Source: Kiritimatiellia bacterium (GTDB lineage: Bacteria; Verrucomicrobiota; Kiritimatiellia; SLAD01). Taken from it: a stretch of 25,006 nt of DNA. The position numbers and the translations under genes are program-made. Location: the NCBI GenBank assembly GCA_007128275.1, contig SKXR01000102.1, positions 1-25,006 of the forward strand, in the 5' to 3' direction. Of the stretch, positions 14,526-21,683 are shown piece by piece (position 1 is the first letter of the stretch; each line of letters starts with the position of its first letter). Below the pieces are notes generated by a model. The model was not told the DNA's origin, did not search any database, and saw only the letters and a list, made by a program, of their open reading frames with translations.

Positions 14526-15137
14526 CTAGTCCTGCCCCAACTCGACATTCCAGTACGCCAGATCCACAAAATGCCGCCAGCTATGGTCCACCGTCCGGGA
14601 AAACTTGATCTCCACAAACGGACGCCAACGCGGCTTGCGAGGAATCCGGATCAGATGCATCTTCGCCTCTTCCGGCGTGCGACTGCCCTTCCGCCGATTG
14701 CATGGCACGCAACTGCAAACCACATTGGTCCACGTGGTTCGCCCGCCGCGTTGACGGGGCACCACATGATCAATGTTCAATTCCTTGCGGTCGAACTTCA
14801 CGCCGCAATACTGACAGGTGTTCTTGTCCCGCTCGAACAGGTTGTTGCGTGTGAATTTCACCTCCTTGTTCGGAAGGCGGTCGAAGAACAACAACACGAT
14901 GATGCGCGGTATACGAATGCGGATGGAAATGGAACGAACCACATCATCGCCGTCGTGGGCGTGTGAAATGTCGCACCACTCCCGGAATGAAAAGGTATTG
15001 AAATTGCCGGCGTCCTCGTACACCACCTGGGCATGACCGGTGTACAGCAGGGCCATGGCGCGCTCGACACTGCAGATGTTGACCGCCTGCCACAGCCGGT
15101 TCAGGACCAGCACTCTGTTATCCGCTACGATGCTCAT
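14526..15137 (-). CDS. HNH endonuclease family protein
   Basis: 203 residues from ATG 15137. The central HNH/treble-clef domain (about 107-155) has CQYCG, the LNIDHVVPRQRGG motif with the catalytic His-Asp/His, and a second pair CSCVPC followed by NRRKG. So a zinc-stabilised beta-beta-alpha metal nuclease fold is well supported. The N-terminal ~95 residues (VLVLNRLWQAVNICSVERAMALLYTGHAQVVY) match the accessory region of a widespread stand-alone bacterial HNH family of unknown role. It has GAGG 6 bp before the start and its own promoter. The longer start at 15164 is rejected because it lies inside the -10 box. There is no adjacent methylase or phage gene, so a restriction or phage role is not supported. 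Confidence 0.87.
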   Translation of the reverse strand: MSIVADNRVLVLNRLWQAVNICSVERAMALLYTGHAQVVYEDAGNFNTFSFREWCDISHAHDGDDVVRSISIRIRIPRIIVLLFFDRLPNKEVKFTRNNLFERDKNTCQYCGVKFDRKELNIDHVVPRQRGGRTTWTNVVCSCVPCNRRKGSRTPEEAKMHLIRIPRKPRWRPFVEIKFSRTVDHSWRHFVDLAYWNVELGQD

Positions 15138-15162
15138 AATCAGCCTCGTGTTGAAGAGCGGC

Positions 15163-15192
15163 AAGATAGCATAAGGCTTTGTAATCTGTCAA
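15163..15192 (-). promoter_or_regulatory. Near-consensus sigma70 promoter of the HNH gene
   Basis: -35 TTGACA (15187-15192), 18-bp spacer, -10 TATCTT (15163-15168) preceded by TG one base upstream (extended -10). The predicted start is near 15156, giving a leader of about 20 nt with GAGG before ATG 15137. Confidence 0.75.
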
Positions 15193-15222
15193 AGGGCGCA
15201 GAGACTTCGCGGAAGCGGTCCG

Positions 15223-15236
15223 ACACGCGACACCCC
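15223..15236. repeat. Short (ACACNCG)2-type repeat
   Basis: ACACGCG followed by ACACCCC, the same unit as at 9108 and 21308. It sits in the 143-bp gap between the symporter stop and the HNH promoter. A weak GC-rich hairpin (15238-15254, CCGGC/GCCGG) adjoins it without a U-tract. Confidence 0.5.
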
Positions 15237-15280
15237 GCCGGCCTTCGCCGCCGGGCCCACGCGGCTCGTGCGCCGGAAAC

Positions 15281-17350
15281 TCAGAATACTTTTTCAAGAG
15301 TGACCGGGCGGCCCTTGATCATGAGCGCATCGTCAAAGGTCTCCTTCGACATCAGCACCACGTCGCGCCCGCGCTCGTGCGGTTTCGCGGCGTGCGTGTG
15401 CACGGAACGCAACCCGCCCAACCACCAGCGCGCGTCTTCCACATAGATCATATCCCCGTCGCCCGCCTTCATCGTCTCCATGATCGCCGGGGACAGCGAT
15501 ACCTGCTTGAAGGGGATCGCGTCATCCAGTTCGACCGGAATCCGGCGCGCCTTCTTCCCGACGGCGTGATTCGGTTCGCCGCCCTTGAAACGCGCCATGG
15601 CCTCGGTGACCGTATCCACCGTAAGCCCGGTGATATCCCTCTTCTTGTCCAGCGCCTCGACCATGAACTGCGCCATCGGGTCGGTGAACGCAAACGGGAT
15701 GGCCTTCACGCCACGAGCCAATTTCAGTATAGTCGGTCGGTAGTATCGGCTATAGGAGAAATGCGTGGCTATCACGCCGGCCAGACCGGTGATCAGCATG
15801 CCGTACAGCGCGTTCATATAGAGGTTGCTCAACGGATTGATCTGCCCGGCCGCATCCTCCCATCCCGCGCCCGCAGGATAGCCGGAAGGTTCCACGCCGA
15901 TCACCAGCCAGATCAGCGGACGCAAGACCGCCGGATTGACGGCGGTCAAGTAGGTGAAGAAGACCCCGACAGCCATCGAAAAAATTGCGCCCGGCGCATT
16001 GAAGCGACGCCAGAAACAACCCATGAACAGGGTCGTCACGAGAGGCGGCACGATCAACATGATGCCCCGATAATGCATGGCCATGATCGTGGCCTGCTGT
16101 TTCACAAACCAGATCACCAGCAAGACCCCAATGACGGTCGCGCAGACGGACGCCCAGCGCGCCGCGTGCAGGTAGTGGCGGTCGGGCGTGTCCGGATGCA
16201 CGCGTTCACGCATGGGCCGATAGACATCGTAGATGCCCACGGCGGCGCAGGCGTTGATCAAGGTGTCGATCGTGGACATCAACGCGGCACTCAATGCGGC
16301 AATGACGAAACCGAACACCCACGGATTCTGTCGCAACACCTCCCACGCCACGATGACAAACGTGTGGGCGGTGTTCTGAATGTAAATCGGATCAATGCCT
16401 TCCAGCGCGCCGCCGATACCGGCCTGTTTTTCGATAATGGACTTGCCGATCCAACCGATCGCCCCGACCACCACGGCGGAAACCGGCAAGGTCACAAAGA
16501 AATTAAAGAAGGCCGCCTTGCGGCCTTCATGGACGCTGCGACAGGCGAGAAACCGCATGATCCAGCCCTGATTAAGAAAGGTGAACATGATGCTTCCGGC
16601 CAGCGCCTCGCCCCAGAACAACCCCGCCGCATTGTAGCCGGGTTCTTCCAGCAAACGCACAAACGGGAGACGATGGCTTTCCGGCAGCCACCCCCAGAAT
16701 TCGCCGAATCCGCCCAACGCGCCGAACCCGGCAACGATACAGATCGCGCCCGCCGTATAGAGCATCACACCCTGCAACAGATCGGTAAATATCACGGCGG
16801 TTTGTCCGCCGAACGTCACATACGTCCCCAGCACGAGGGCCAGCACCGGCACCGAATAGAGGTGCGGGATCCCAAACAACCCTTCGATCGCCACGCCCAC
16901 GGTGTAGAAACTCAACCCGATATAAAAGAACATGTAGGACAACAGAATGAGGACAGCCAAATAGCGGGCCACACGATTAAAGCGACGCTCAAAATACTGA
17001 GGGATGGACCGGATCCTCGAAAAATAGATGATCGGCAACCACCCAAACACAAAGTACGCCACGAGAAACCAATTGTTCAGATAGGTCATCGTGCTGCTCA
17101 TTCCGGTCTCGTACCCTTGCTGGGCGTATTTCAGGTAGCTGTGCGACCCGATCCCCGTGGCGATCATGCTGCCCGCCACCAACCACCAGGCAAACCGTTG
17201 ACCGCTGAAGAAGAAGTCGTTGATGTTCTTGCTGAACCGGGCAAAGTACGCCCCGAACCCGAGGATGAAACAGAAATAGGTGATCGCCACGATCGAAATG
17301 ACGATGGCCGCCGCGCGGGGGAGTTCAATGCCAAATGTGATCTCTTCCAT
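15281..17350 (-). CDS. Sodium:solute symporter (SSS family) with C-terminal soluble tail
   Basis: 689 residues. About 13 TM helices span residues ~12-535 of the LeuT-fold SSS/SLC5 type. These include family-typical segments such as the unwound TM1 region (FGAYFARFSKNINDFFFSG, then WLVAGSMIATGIGS) and FVIAALSAALMSTIDTLINA, which carries Ser/Thr residues near the Na2 site. The solute cannot be read from sequence; sugars, organic acids or amino acids are possible. The last ~155 residues are soluble, beginning at RYYRPTILKLARG. This tail is longer than in typical SSS carriers of 480-560 residues and is not a domain I recognise. The gene starts 3 bp after the stop of the 113-aa membrane protein, so the two are almost certainly co-translated. 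Confidence 0.9.
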   Translation of the reverse strand: MEEITFGIELPRAAAIVISIVAITYFCFILGFGAYFARFSKNINDFFFSGQRFAWWLVAGSMIATGIGSHSYLKYAQQGYETGMSSTMTYLNNWFLVAYFVFGWLPIIYFSRIRSIPQYFERRFNRVARYLAVLILLSYMFFYIGLSFYTVGVAIEGLFGIPHLYSVPVLALVLGTYVTFGGQTAVIFTDLLQGVMLYTAGAICIVAGFGALGGFGEFWGWLPESHRLPFVRLLEEPGYNAAGLFWGEALAGSIMFTFLNQGWIMRFLACRSVHEGRKAAFFNFFVTLPVSAVVVGAIGWIGKSIIEKQAGIGGALEGIDPIYIQNTAHTFVIVAWEVLRQNPWVFGFVIAALSAALMSTIDTLINACAAVGIYDVYRPMRERVHPDTPDRHYLHAARWASVCATVIGVLLVIWFVKQQATIMAMHYRGIMLIVPPLVTTLFMGCFWRRFNAPGAIFSMAVGVFFTYLTAVNPAVLRPLIWLVIGVEPSGYPAGAGWEDAAGQINPLSNLYMNALYGMLITGLAGVIATHFSYSRYYRPTILKLARGVKAIPFAFTDPMAQFMVEALDKKRDITGLTVDTVTEAMARFKGGEPNHAVGKKARRIPVELDDAIPFKQVSLSPAIMETMKAGDGDMIYVEDARWWLGGLRSVHTHAAKPHERGRDVVLMSKETFDDALMIKGRPVTLEKVF

Positions 17351-17353
17351 AAC

Positions 17354-17695
17354 CTACACCTCTCCGAGAAAGGGGATGGTCAGGGAGGCTACGATCCAGA
17401 GTCCGTGCATGGCCAGGTACCAGAAGAAACCCAGAATGAGAAACCGGAACCAGAACCGGTCATGCCCCCGCTTCAAGCTGCATGCGCCGCCTTTGAGGAC
17501 TATGAAGACGCCGACAAAAAAGAAGATGGCGCCGAAGCCGTACTTATAGAAATAACTGGTCCAAGGGCTGTCTACGCCGAAGGTCGCCACGAGCACGCGC
17601 GGCAGGGCATACACCACCACCAGAATCACGGCCGCGGTCAGCATCACGTAGCGATGCATCCCCACCTTCCCGGCTGAATCTACTTTGGCGTCCAT
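17354..17695 (-). CDS. Small three-TM membrane protein preceding the symporter
   Basis: 113 residues from ATG 17695, chosen for its strong AAGGAG (8-bp spacer) and consistent with a promoter 36 bp upstream. Three TM helices lie at about 17-39, 50-67 and 83-106, with a basic loop (KRGHDRFWFRF) between the second and third. I do not recognise a named family. The position, promoter and 3-bp spacing make it a likely partner of the symporter. The layout resembles the small membrane proteins (DUF485, DUF4212 types) encoded before some SSS transporters, but I cannot assign it to one of these. The frame extends to 17749, but that start would lie upstream of the promoter's expected transcript. Confidence 0.75.
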   Translation of the reverse strand: MDAKVDSAGKVGMHRYVMLTAAVILVVVYALPRVLVATFGVDSPWTSYFYKYGFGAIFFFVGVFIVLKGGACSLKRGHDRFWFRFLILGFFWYLAMHGLWIVASLTIPFLGEV

Positions 17696-17703
17696 GAAGA
17701 ATT

Positions 17704-17709
17704 CTCCTT
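17704..17709 (-). promoter_or_regulatory. Ribosome-binding site AAGGAG for the small membrane protein
   Basis: AAGGAG lies 8 bp before ATG 17695. It decides between this start and the longer frame from 17749. Confidence 0.8.
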
Positions 17710-17730
17710 CCTCTTCACTGGCGAAACTAG

Positions 17731-17759
17731 AACCTAACGGCGACCACAATTCCCGTCAA
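17731..17759 (-). promoter_or_regulatory. Candidate promoter of the small membrane protein-symporter pair
   Basis: -35 TTGACG (17754-17759), 17-bp spacer, -10 TAGGTT (17731-17736). The -10 is weak, but spacing, -35 and distance to the start (leader about 29 nt) fit. One imperfect TTCCAA-N3-TTGGA palindrome lies 90 bp further upstream (17849-17863). Confidence 0.45.
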
Positions 17760-17848
17760 GAATGGCCGCCCTTTTTTTGGGACGCACGTACAAAAGCAGC
17801 GTGGAATAAGCGGAGGATGAGTGCTGTGTTTGGATTCGGTCAGGAACT

Positions 17849-17895
17849 TTCCAATCGTTGGACGCAAAAAGCACGCGTGTTTCCAATCGTTGGAA
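17849..17895. repeat. Two TTCCAA-TCG-TTGGAA palindromes, 32 bp apart
   Basis: 17849-17863 (one mismatch: last base C) and 17881-17895 (perfect) are copies of the same 15-bp element found three times at 20728-20804. The second copy forms the top of the yidC terminator hairpin. Confidence 0.85.
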
Positions 17896-17904
17896 AACGC
17901 GTGC
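17866..17904 (-). terminator. Intrinsic terminator of the rpmH-rnpA-yidD-yidC operon
   Basis: On the minus strand, 28 bp after the yidC stop, there is a 15-bp stem: 8 bp GCACGCGT/ACGCGTGC (17871-17878 with 17897-17904), a one-base G bulge at 17879, then 7 bp of the TTCCAA palindrome. The loop is 3 nt and the stem is followed by five T (complement of 17866-17870). This is a textbook rho-independent terminator. Confidence 0.85.
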
Positions 17905-17932
17905 TATTTGCAGGTTGCGGGCGCCGTCCCGC

Positions 17933-19786
17933 TCAGGACTTCTTGCCGCCCTTCTTGCCGTGGTGCTTCTTGTAGGTGGCCGTCGGCGTGGGGGAGGTGG
18001 CCGGGGCCGATGCGGCCGCTTCCGCCTTCTTCCGCGCCAGCCGTCGGCGATAGAGCACCTGCTGAACGATCATGAGCACGTTCTGGGTCGACCAGTAGAG
18101 GGCCAGCCCGGAAGCAAAGTTGTACAGCAATACGAGCATCATGATCGGCATGATCCGCATCATCATCGTGTGCATCTGCTGCTGCCGTTCGTCGCCGCTG
18201 CTGGGCATCGGGGTCAGCTTCTGCTGGAAGAACATCGTCACGGCCATGAAGATCGGCAGGATATTGATCGGCAACGGCAGGACATCGCCCAAGATGCCTT
18301 CCGGCTCGCTCAAATCGCTGATCCACAGGAATCCGGCGAACCGCAAATCAATGGCGGTGCGCAGCAGATAAAACAGGCCGATGAAGACCGGAATCTGTAC
18401 AATCATCGGCAGACAACCGCCCAGCGGGTTGACCTTGTGTTCCTTGTACATTTCCATGACCGCCTGTTGCCGCTTCTGGGGGTCGTCTTTGTGTTTCTCG
18501 TTCAGCTCTTTCATGAGCGGAGCGAGTTCCTGCATGCGACGCATGCTTTCCGTGCCCTTATGCGTCAAAGGCCAGAAGATAACGCGGATGACAACGGTCA
18601 ACAGCATGATCGCGACGCCGTAATTGCCGAATACGCCGTAGAAGGCCGTCAACCCAACCATCAAAATGCGGGCAAAAAAGCGGATCGGCGCCCACCCGAG
18701 TTCCATGATCTGGTCCTGATGAAATCCGAGTTCGGAAAGGCGATCGATCTTCTGCGGGCCGACATAATAGACCAGTTCCCGCGTAAACGATTCGCCCACC
18801 GCCAGCACGCTCGTCGGGAATTGCAGGGCGGCCCACACTTCCGACGGGTCGCCGTCGGGGGAACGCTTCGCATACACCACGGCGTTTTCCGCGGCGAGAT
18901 CGCGCGGGCGCAGGCTTTGCACAAAATACTTGTTCTTCACCGCCACCCAGTCGACCGGCGTGTTCAAGGGATGCCGAACGGTTTCGGCCGAGGAATCGCG
19001 CAGCCATTTGGGAATTTCCTTGGCCCATCGCTTCACCTTATCGGCGGGCAACAGGGTATCAACGCCCAACGCGAACATGCCGTAGGTGCTGGTCACACCC
19101 GGCATCGGTTCCATCCGGCCCGTGCGCAGGCCGTAGGCGGGAAGCTGCAGGGGGTGATCCGTCGTGTTCACAAACGTGTCGCGGACTTCAAACACGTATT
19201 CGTCCGCCTTCCGAATCTCGCGCACGAATCGCAGACCGTACTCCATTTCCCGCGAGAAACGCACCCCGCCGTCAGGCAATTCCTGCAGGTCAAACTCGTG
19301 TCGGGACGTCAGGCCGGCAATCCCTTCAATGCCCAGCGCCGACGCCGTGGAAAAATCCATGAAGATGGGATCACTGTCCGGCTCGTTCAGTTCGGGATAC
19401 TCTTTGAGCAGGACATCGCGAATGGTCCCTCCGCGCGATGAAAAGGTGACGCGCAGGAGGTCCGTCTCCAATCGGACCGTGCGTTCTTCGACGGGTTCCG
19501 GGACGTCATCCGCCGGCATGGCGACGGGTTCGGCGGGGCGGTCCGGCTCGCGCAGGATGACCGGTTCGCGTTCGTCCGGCACGGCGGTGGGAACCACTGC
19601 GTCGTAAGGCTCCGCGGCAATTTCGACAGGGGTGGGTTCCGCTTCCTCGGGTTCGGCGCGATCCACGGCTTCCGTCGCCGGCGGATCGGGGAAGAACATC
19701 GGCTTAATGATGGTTCGGTCGATGGGGCCCCACAGCAGCCACAATCCGAAGAGGGCCACCAGGATCATTACATCTTTCTTATTCAT
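17933..19786 (-). CDS. yidC: Membrane protein insertase YidC
   Basis: 617 residues from ATG 19786 (MNKKDVMILVALFGLWLLW). A TTG at 19798 would add four residues but has no ribosome-binding site. YidC inserts proteins into the inner membrane alone or with SecYEG. There is an N-terminal TM, an acidic Pro/Glu-rich linker (about 35-105), the large periplasmic beta-supersandwich domain of Gram-negative YidC (about 105-375), then the five-helix core. The core includes the groove arginine (TVVIRVIFWPLT), the coiled cytoplasmic hairpin (MQELAPLMKELNEKHKDD) and the GGCLPMIVQIPVFIGLFYLL helix. The tail is basic (KKHHGKKGGKKS), as in insertases that contact the ribosome. It is last in the conserved rpmH-rnpA-yidD-yidC order. 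Confidence 0.96.
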   Translation of the reverse strand: MNKKDVMILVALFGLWLLWGPIDRTIIKPMFFPDPPATEAVDRAEPEEAEPTPVEIAAEPYDAVVPTAVPDEREPVILREPDRPAEPVAMPADDVPEPVEERTVRLETDLLRVTFSSRGGTIRDVLLKEYPELNEPDSDPIFMDFSTASALGIEGIAGLTSRHEFDLQELPDGGVRFSREMEYGLRFVREIRKADEYVFEVRDTFVNTTDHPLQLPAYGLRTGRMEPMPGVTSTYGMFALGVDTLLPADKVKRWAKEIPKWLRDSSAETVRHPLNTPVDWVAVKNKYFVQSLRPRDLAAENAVVYAKRSPDGDPSEVWAALQFPTSVLAVGESFTRELVYYVGPQKIDRLSELGFHQDQIMELGWAPIRFFARILMVGLTAFYGVFGNYGVAIMLLTVVIRVIFWPLTHKGTESMRRMQELAPLMKELNEKHKDDPQKRQQAVMEMYKEHKVNPLGGCLPMIVQIPVFIGLFYLLRTAIDLRFAGFLWISDLSEPEGILGDVLPLPINILPIFMAVTMFFQQKLTPMPSSGDERQQQMHTMMMRIMPIMMLVLLYNFASGLALYWSTQNVLMIVQQVLYRRRLARKKAEAAASAPATSPTPTATYKKHHGKKGGKKS

Positions 19787-19804
19787 GTCTTCGACCAATC
19801 TTTG

Positions 19805-20059
19805 TCAACTATCACGCTCGTCCGTCGGCGCGGACGGAGACCCTTTCGGCGGCGGCACCGGATCGTAGCCGCCCGGATTCCACGGATGACAGCGGCCTAT
19901 GCGTCGCACGCCCATCCACGTTCCCCTGATCGCGCCGTGTTCCTGTAGCGCCTCTATAAAATAGGAGGAACAGGACGGATAAAATCGGCAACGCGGCCCA
20001 AACAATCCGGACAACGCCACCTGGTAAAGCCGGATCAGGGCTATCAATATCCTGCTCAT
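19805..20059 (-). CDS. yidD: Membrane protein insertion efficiency factor YidD
   Basis: 84-residue YidD. The family signature is complete: an amphipathic N-terminus (ILIALIRLYQVALSGLFG), CRFYPSCSSYFIEALQEHG, then RIGRCHPWNPGGYDPVP. YidD helps YidC-dependent insertion at the inner membrane. It lies between rnpA (21-bp gap) and yidC, the classic position. Confidence 0.96.
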   Translation of the reverse strand: MSRILIALIRLYQVALSGLFGPRCRFYPSCSSYFIEALQEHGAIRGTWMGVRRIGRCHPWNPGGYDPVPPPKGSPSAPTDERDS

Positions 20060-20080
20060 CGTTTCACCGTCGCGTGCGCC

Positions 20081-20482
20081 CTATTCAGACGCGTTCTGCA
20101 GCAAGCCGGCCCGGGCGCACAGCGCCATCAATTCCGCCTCCACTTCGCACGCGGAAGCGCCGCCGATGGCGCGGCGAGCCACAATCACCACGTCCACTCT
20201 GCTGGATAAACGATAACGGTTCAAGCGCCAAGCCTCGCGCAGTCGTCGGCGCGCGTGGTTTCTCGCAACGGCATTGCCCACCTTGCGACTCGAAACAAGG
20301 CCTAAACGCAGAGCCGCGTCATCCGCTTCGCGCACCCACAACACCATGGTCCGCCCCACATAAGACCGTCCCTGCGCAAAGGTTTCCTGGAAATGCGCGT
20401 TGCGGGTTAGTCGTTGCGACCGGGAAAGTCCCCGGTCCGGCGGGTTGTTCGCCCCGGAAATGGATCCGGGCTGTGCCTTCAT
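20081..20482 (-). CDS. rnpA: RNase P protein component
   Basis: 133 residues. Protein subunit of RNase P, which matures the 5' ends of tRNAs with the rnpB RNA. The conserved RNR motif region RNHARRRLREAWR and the central SSRKVGNAVARN are present. The N-terminus (MKAQPGSISGANNPPDRGLSRSQRL) is slightly extended. The start ATG 20482 has GGAG 5 bp upstream, overlapping the rpmH stop region (TAAGGAG), so it is coupled to rpmH. Confidence 0.95.
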   Translation of the reverse strand: MKAQPGSISGANNPPDRGLSRSQRLTRNAHFQETFAQGRSYVGRTMVLWVREADDAALRLGLVSSRKVGNAVARNHARRRLREAWRLNRYRLSSRVDVVIVARRAIGGASACEVEAELMALCARAGLLQNASE

Positions 20483-20491
20483 CGGGGCTCC

Positions 20492-20635
20492 TTAGCCGCT
20501 GACAGTGAGGGACTTACGCCCCTTCTGGCGCCGACGCGCCAGGAGTTTACGCCCGCTGGGCGTGCTCATCCGTTCGCGGAACCCGTGTTTACGCGCCCGC
20601 TTGATTCGCGATGGCTGATATGTGCGCTTCGTCAT
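20492..20635 (-). CDS. rpmH: Ribosomal protein L34
   Basis: 47 residues, too short for simple ORF length filters: MTKRTYQPSRIKRARKHGF, then RERMSTPSGRKLLARRRQKG. This is the standard L34 sequence for the 50S subunit, with a short C-terminal extension (RKSLTVSG). GAGG lies 5 bp before ATG 20635. It is the first gene of the rpmH-rnpA-yidD-yidC unit. In many bacteria dnaA is divergent here; it is absent, with smpB upstream instead. Confidence 0.96.
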   Translation of the reverse strand: MTKRTYQPSRIKRARKHGFRERMSTPSGRKLLARRRQKGRKSLTVSG

Positions 20636-20668
20636 AAAATCCTCACCTTCTTCTCTAAAAAGACCGCC

Positions 20669-20696
20669 AAACTAACAGTTTTCACCCCAGAGTCAA
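20669..20696 (-). promoter_or_regulatory. Weak candidate promoter for rpmH
   Basis: TTGACT (20691-20696), 16-bp spacer, TAGTTT (20669-20674). It is the best match in the smpB-rpmH gap and gives a leader of about 25-30 nt. The three 31-bp-spaced palindromes begin 32 bp upstream of the -35 box. Confidence 0.35.
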
Positions 20697-20727
20697 TCAA
20701 TTTGAACAAACGCCCGTAAAGCCCCGT

Positions 20728-20804
20728 TTCCAATCGTTGGAAGAAATTTCGCCGCTTTTTCCAATCGTTGGAACTTTTTGGACGAATTTTTCCAATCATT
20801 GGAA
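20728..20804. repeat. Three TTCCAA-N3-TTGGAA palindromes at exact 31-bp spacing
   Basis: Copies are at 20728-20742 (spacer TCG), 20759-20773 (TCG) and 20790-20804 (TCA). Each has two perfect 6-bp arms, with flanking T and A bases extending the dyad in some copies. They lie between the smpB stop (20824) and rpmH. Start-to-start distance is 31 bp twice, close to three helical turns, which puts all three on one DNA face. Confidence 0.95.
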
Positions 20805-20823
20805 AACCCGGCTCAACGGCATG

Positions 20824-21294
20824 CTATCTCCGGTTTCTTGCGCTCATGGCCCGTTCCGCTTCGCGGTCCGCCGTTTTCCGTTTCATGTCCTGCCGTTTGT
20901 CGATGTCCTGCTTTCCTTTGCACAGGCCCAATTCGATCTTCACTTTGCCCCGTCGAAAATAGGCGCGCAACGGGACCAGCGCGTGGCCCTTGATGGCCGT
21001 CTGCCCGAAGAGCCGTTTGATTTCGCGCCGGTGCAGGAGCAGGCGGCGCGGGCGTGCAGGCTCGTGGTTGTGAACATTGCCGTGATCGTACGGATTGATA
21101 TGCACGCCGTAGAGCAGCACGTCCCCGGTCTTTTCGAGGCGGGCGTACCCTTCCGTCAGGTTCAAGTTGCCTTGACGGATGGATTTGACTTCCGTGCCGA
21201 GCAACGCAATGCCGGCTTCGATCTTGTCCAGGACATGGTAATCCCGGCGCGCCTTGCGATTGGTGGCAATCGGTTTATGGGCTTCAGCGGTCAT
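20824..21294 (-). CDS. smpB: SsrA-binding protein SmpB
   Basis: 156 residues. It binds tmRNA and delivers it to stalled ribosomes for trans-translation. Conserved OB-fold segments are present: NRKARRDYHVLDKIEAGIALLGTEVKSIR, NLTEGYARL, the HNHEPARPRRLLLHRREI block, and GKVKIELGLCKGKQDIDKRQ, ending in the basic tail that folds in the decoding centre. GAGG lies close to the ATG at 21294. It follows rpoZ, separated by 86 bp that carry a 7-bp tandem repeat. No tmRNA gene is in the window. Confidence 0.97.
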   Translation of the reverse strand: MTAEAHKPIATNRKARRDYHVLDKIEAGIALLGTEVKSIRQGNLNLTEGYARLEKTGDVLLYGVHINPYDHGNVHNHEPARPRRLLLHRREIKRLFGQTAIKGHALVPLRAYFRRGKVKIELGLCKGKQDIDKRQDMKRKTADREAERAMSARNRR

Positions 21295-21307
21295 AACCCC
21301 TCACCCG

Positions 21308-21356
21308 ACACGCGACACCCGACACCCGACACACGACACACGACACTCGACACCCG
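21308..21356. repeat. (ACACNCG)7 tandem repeat between rpoZ and smpB
   Basis: Seven uninterrupted 7-bp units differing only at the fifth base (G, C, C, A, A, T, C), flanked by degenerate partial units. It is transcribed in the rpoZ-smpB leader region on the minus strand as CGNGTGT units. Confidence 0.9.
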
Positions 21357-21380
21357 ACCCGCACTCCCGGCATCCGCGTA

Positions 21381-21623
21381 TTAGAGCGTGATGACATTGC
21401 CCTCGGTGGTCACGGCATCCCCTTTGAAGGCGATTTCCGCGGTCAGCTTGCCTTCCGCAATTTCCTTCAGCGCAATGTCCAGCGTGGGCATTTGCATGGT
21501 GTCGGGCTTGAGCAAGGGGCGTTGTCCCCGGTTCAACTGACGTACGCGGCGAGCCACGACGTTGATCAGCAACGGGATATTCGGGATGCGATCCTTCGCA
21601 CCATCAAGATACTTTGTATTCAA
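21381..21623 (-). CDS. rpoZ: RNA polymerase omega subunit (TTG start)
   Basis: 80 residues. Small subunit that stabilises the beta' subunit of RNA polymerase. Sequence IPNIPLLINVVARRVRQLNRGQRPL followed by PTLDIALKEIAEGKL matches the RpoZ/Rpb6 core. The frame is open to 21731, but the start is set by a perfect GGAGG 6 bp before a TTG at 21623. The longer version would include the promoter region. It is promoted from a near-consensus site just downstream of groEL. Confidence 0.9.
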   Translation of the reverse strand: MNTKYLDGAKDRIPNIPLLINVVARRVRQLNRGQRPLLKPDTMQMPTLDIALKEIAEGKLTAEIAFKGDAVTTEGNVITL

Positions 21624-21629
21624 GGGATT

Positions 21630-21634
21630 CCTCC
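21630..21634 (-). promoter_or_regulatory. Ribosome-binding site GGAGG deciding the TTG start of rpoZ
   Basis: GGAGG on the minus strand with a 6-bp spacer to TTG 21623. There is no ATG in frame at this position. Confidence 0.85.
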
Positions 21635-21683
21635 ATCGATCATGGGAATGTACGCCACGGATTCCGTCGATTGGCAGACAGAA

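Noticed and set aside
14526..15137. HNH gene as part of a defence or restriction island
   Set aside because: No methyltransferase, helicase, toxin or phage gene is nearby, and the protein looks like a widespread stand-alone chromosomal family.
15138..15164. Longer HNH start at ATG 15164
   Set aside because: This codon falls in the -10 box of the near-consensus promoter; ATG 15137 has GAGG at the right distance.
15377..17677. 766-codon open frame on the plus strand
   Set aside because: It is antisense to the symporter gene; its composition (His/Arg/Asp-rich) is typical of the complement of GC-rich coding DNA and it shows no domain.
17858..19441. 527-codon plus-strand frame
   Set aside because: Antisense of yidC and it also runs through the yidC terminator.
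20728..20804. Evenly spaced repeats as a mini-CRISPR array
   Set aside because: Repeat units are only 15 bp with 16-bp spacers, there are just three copies and no cas genes. Palindromic operator or dispersed repeat is a better reading.
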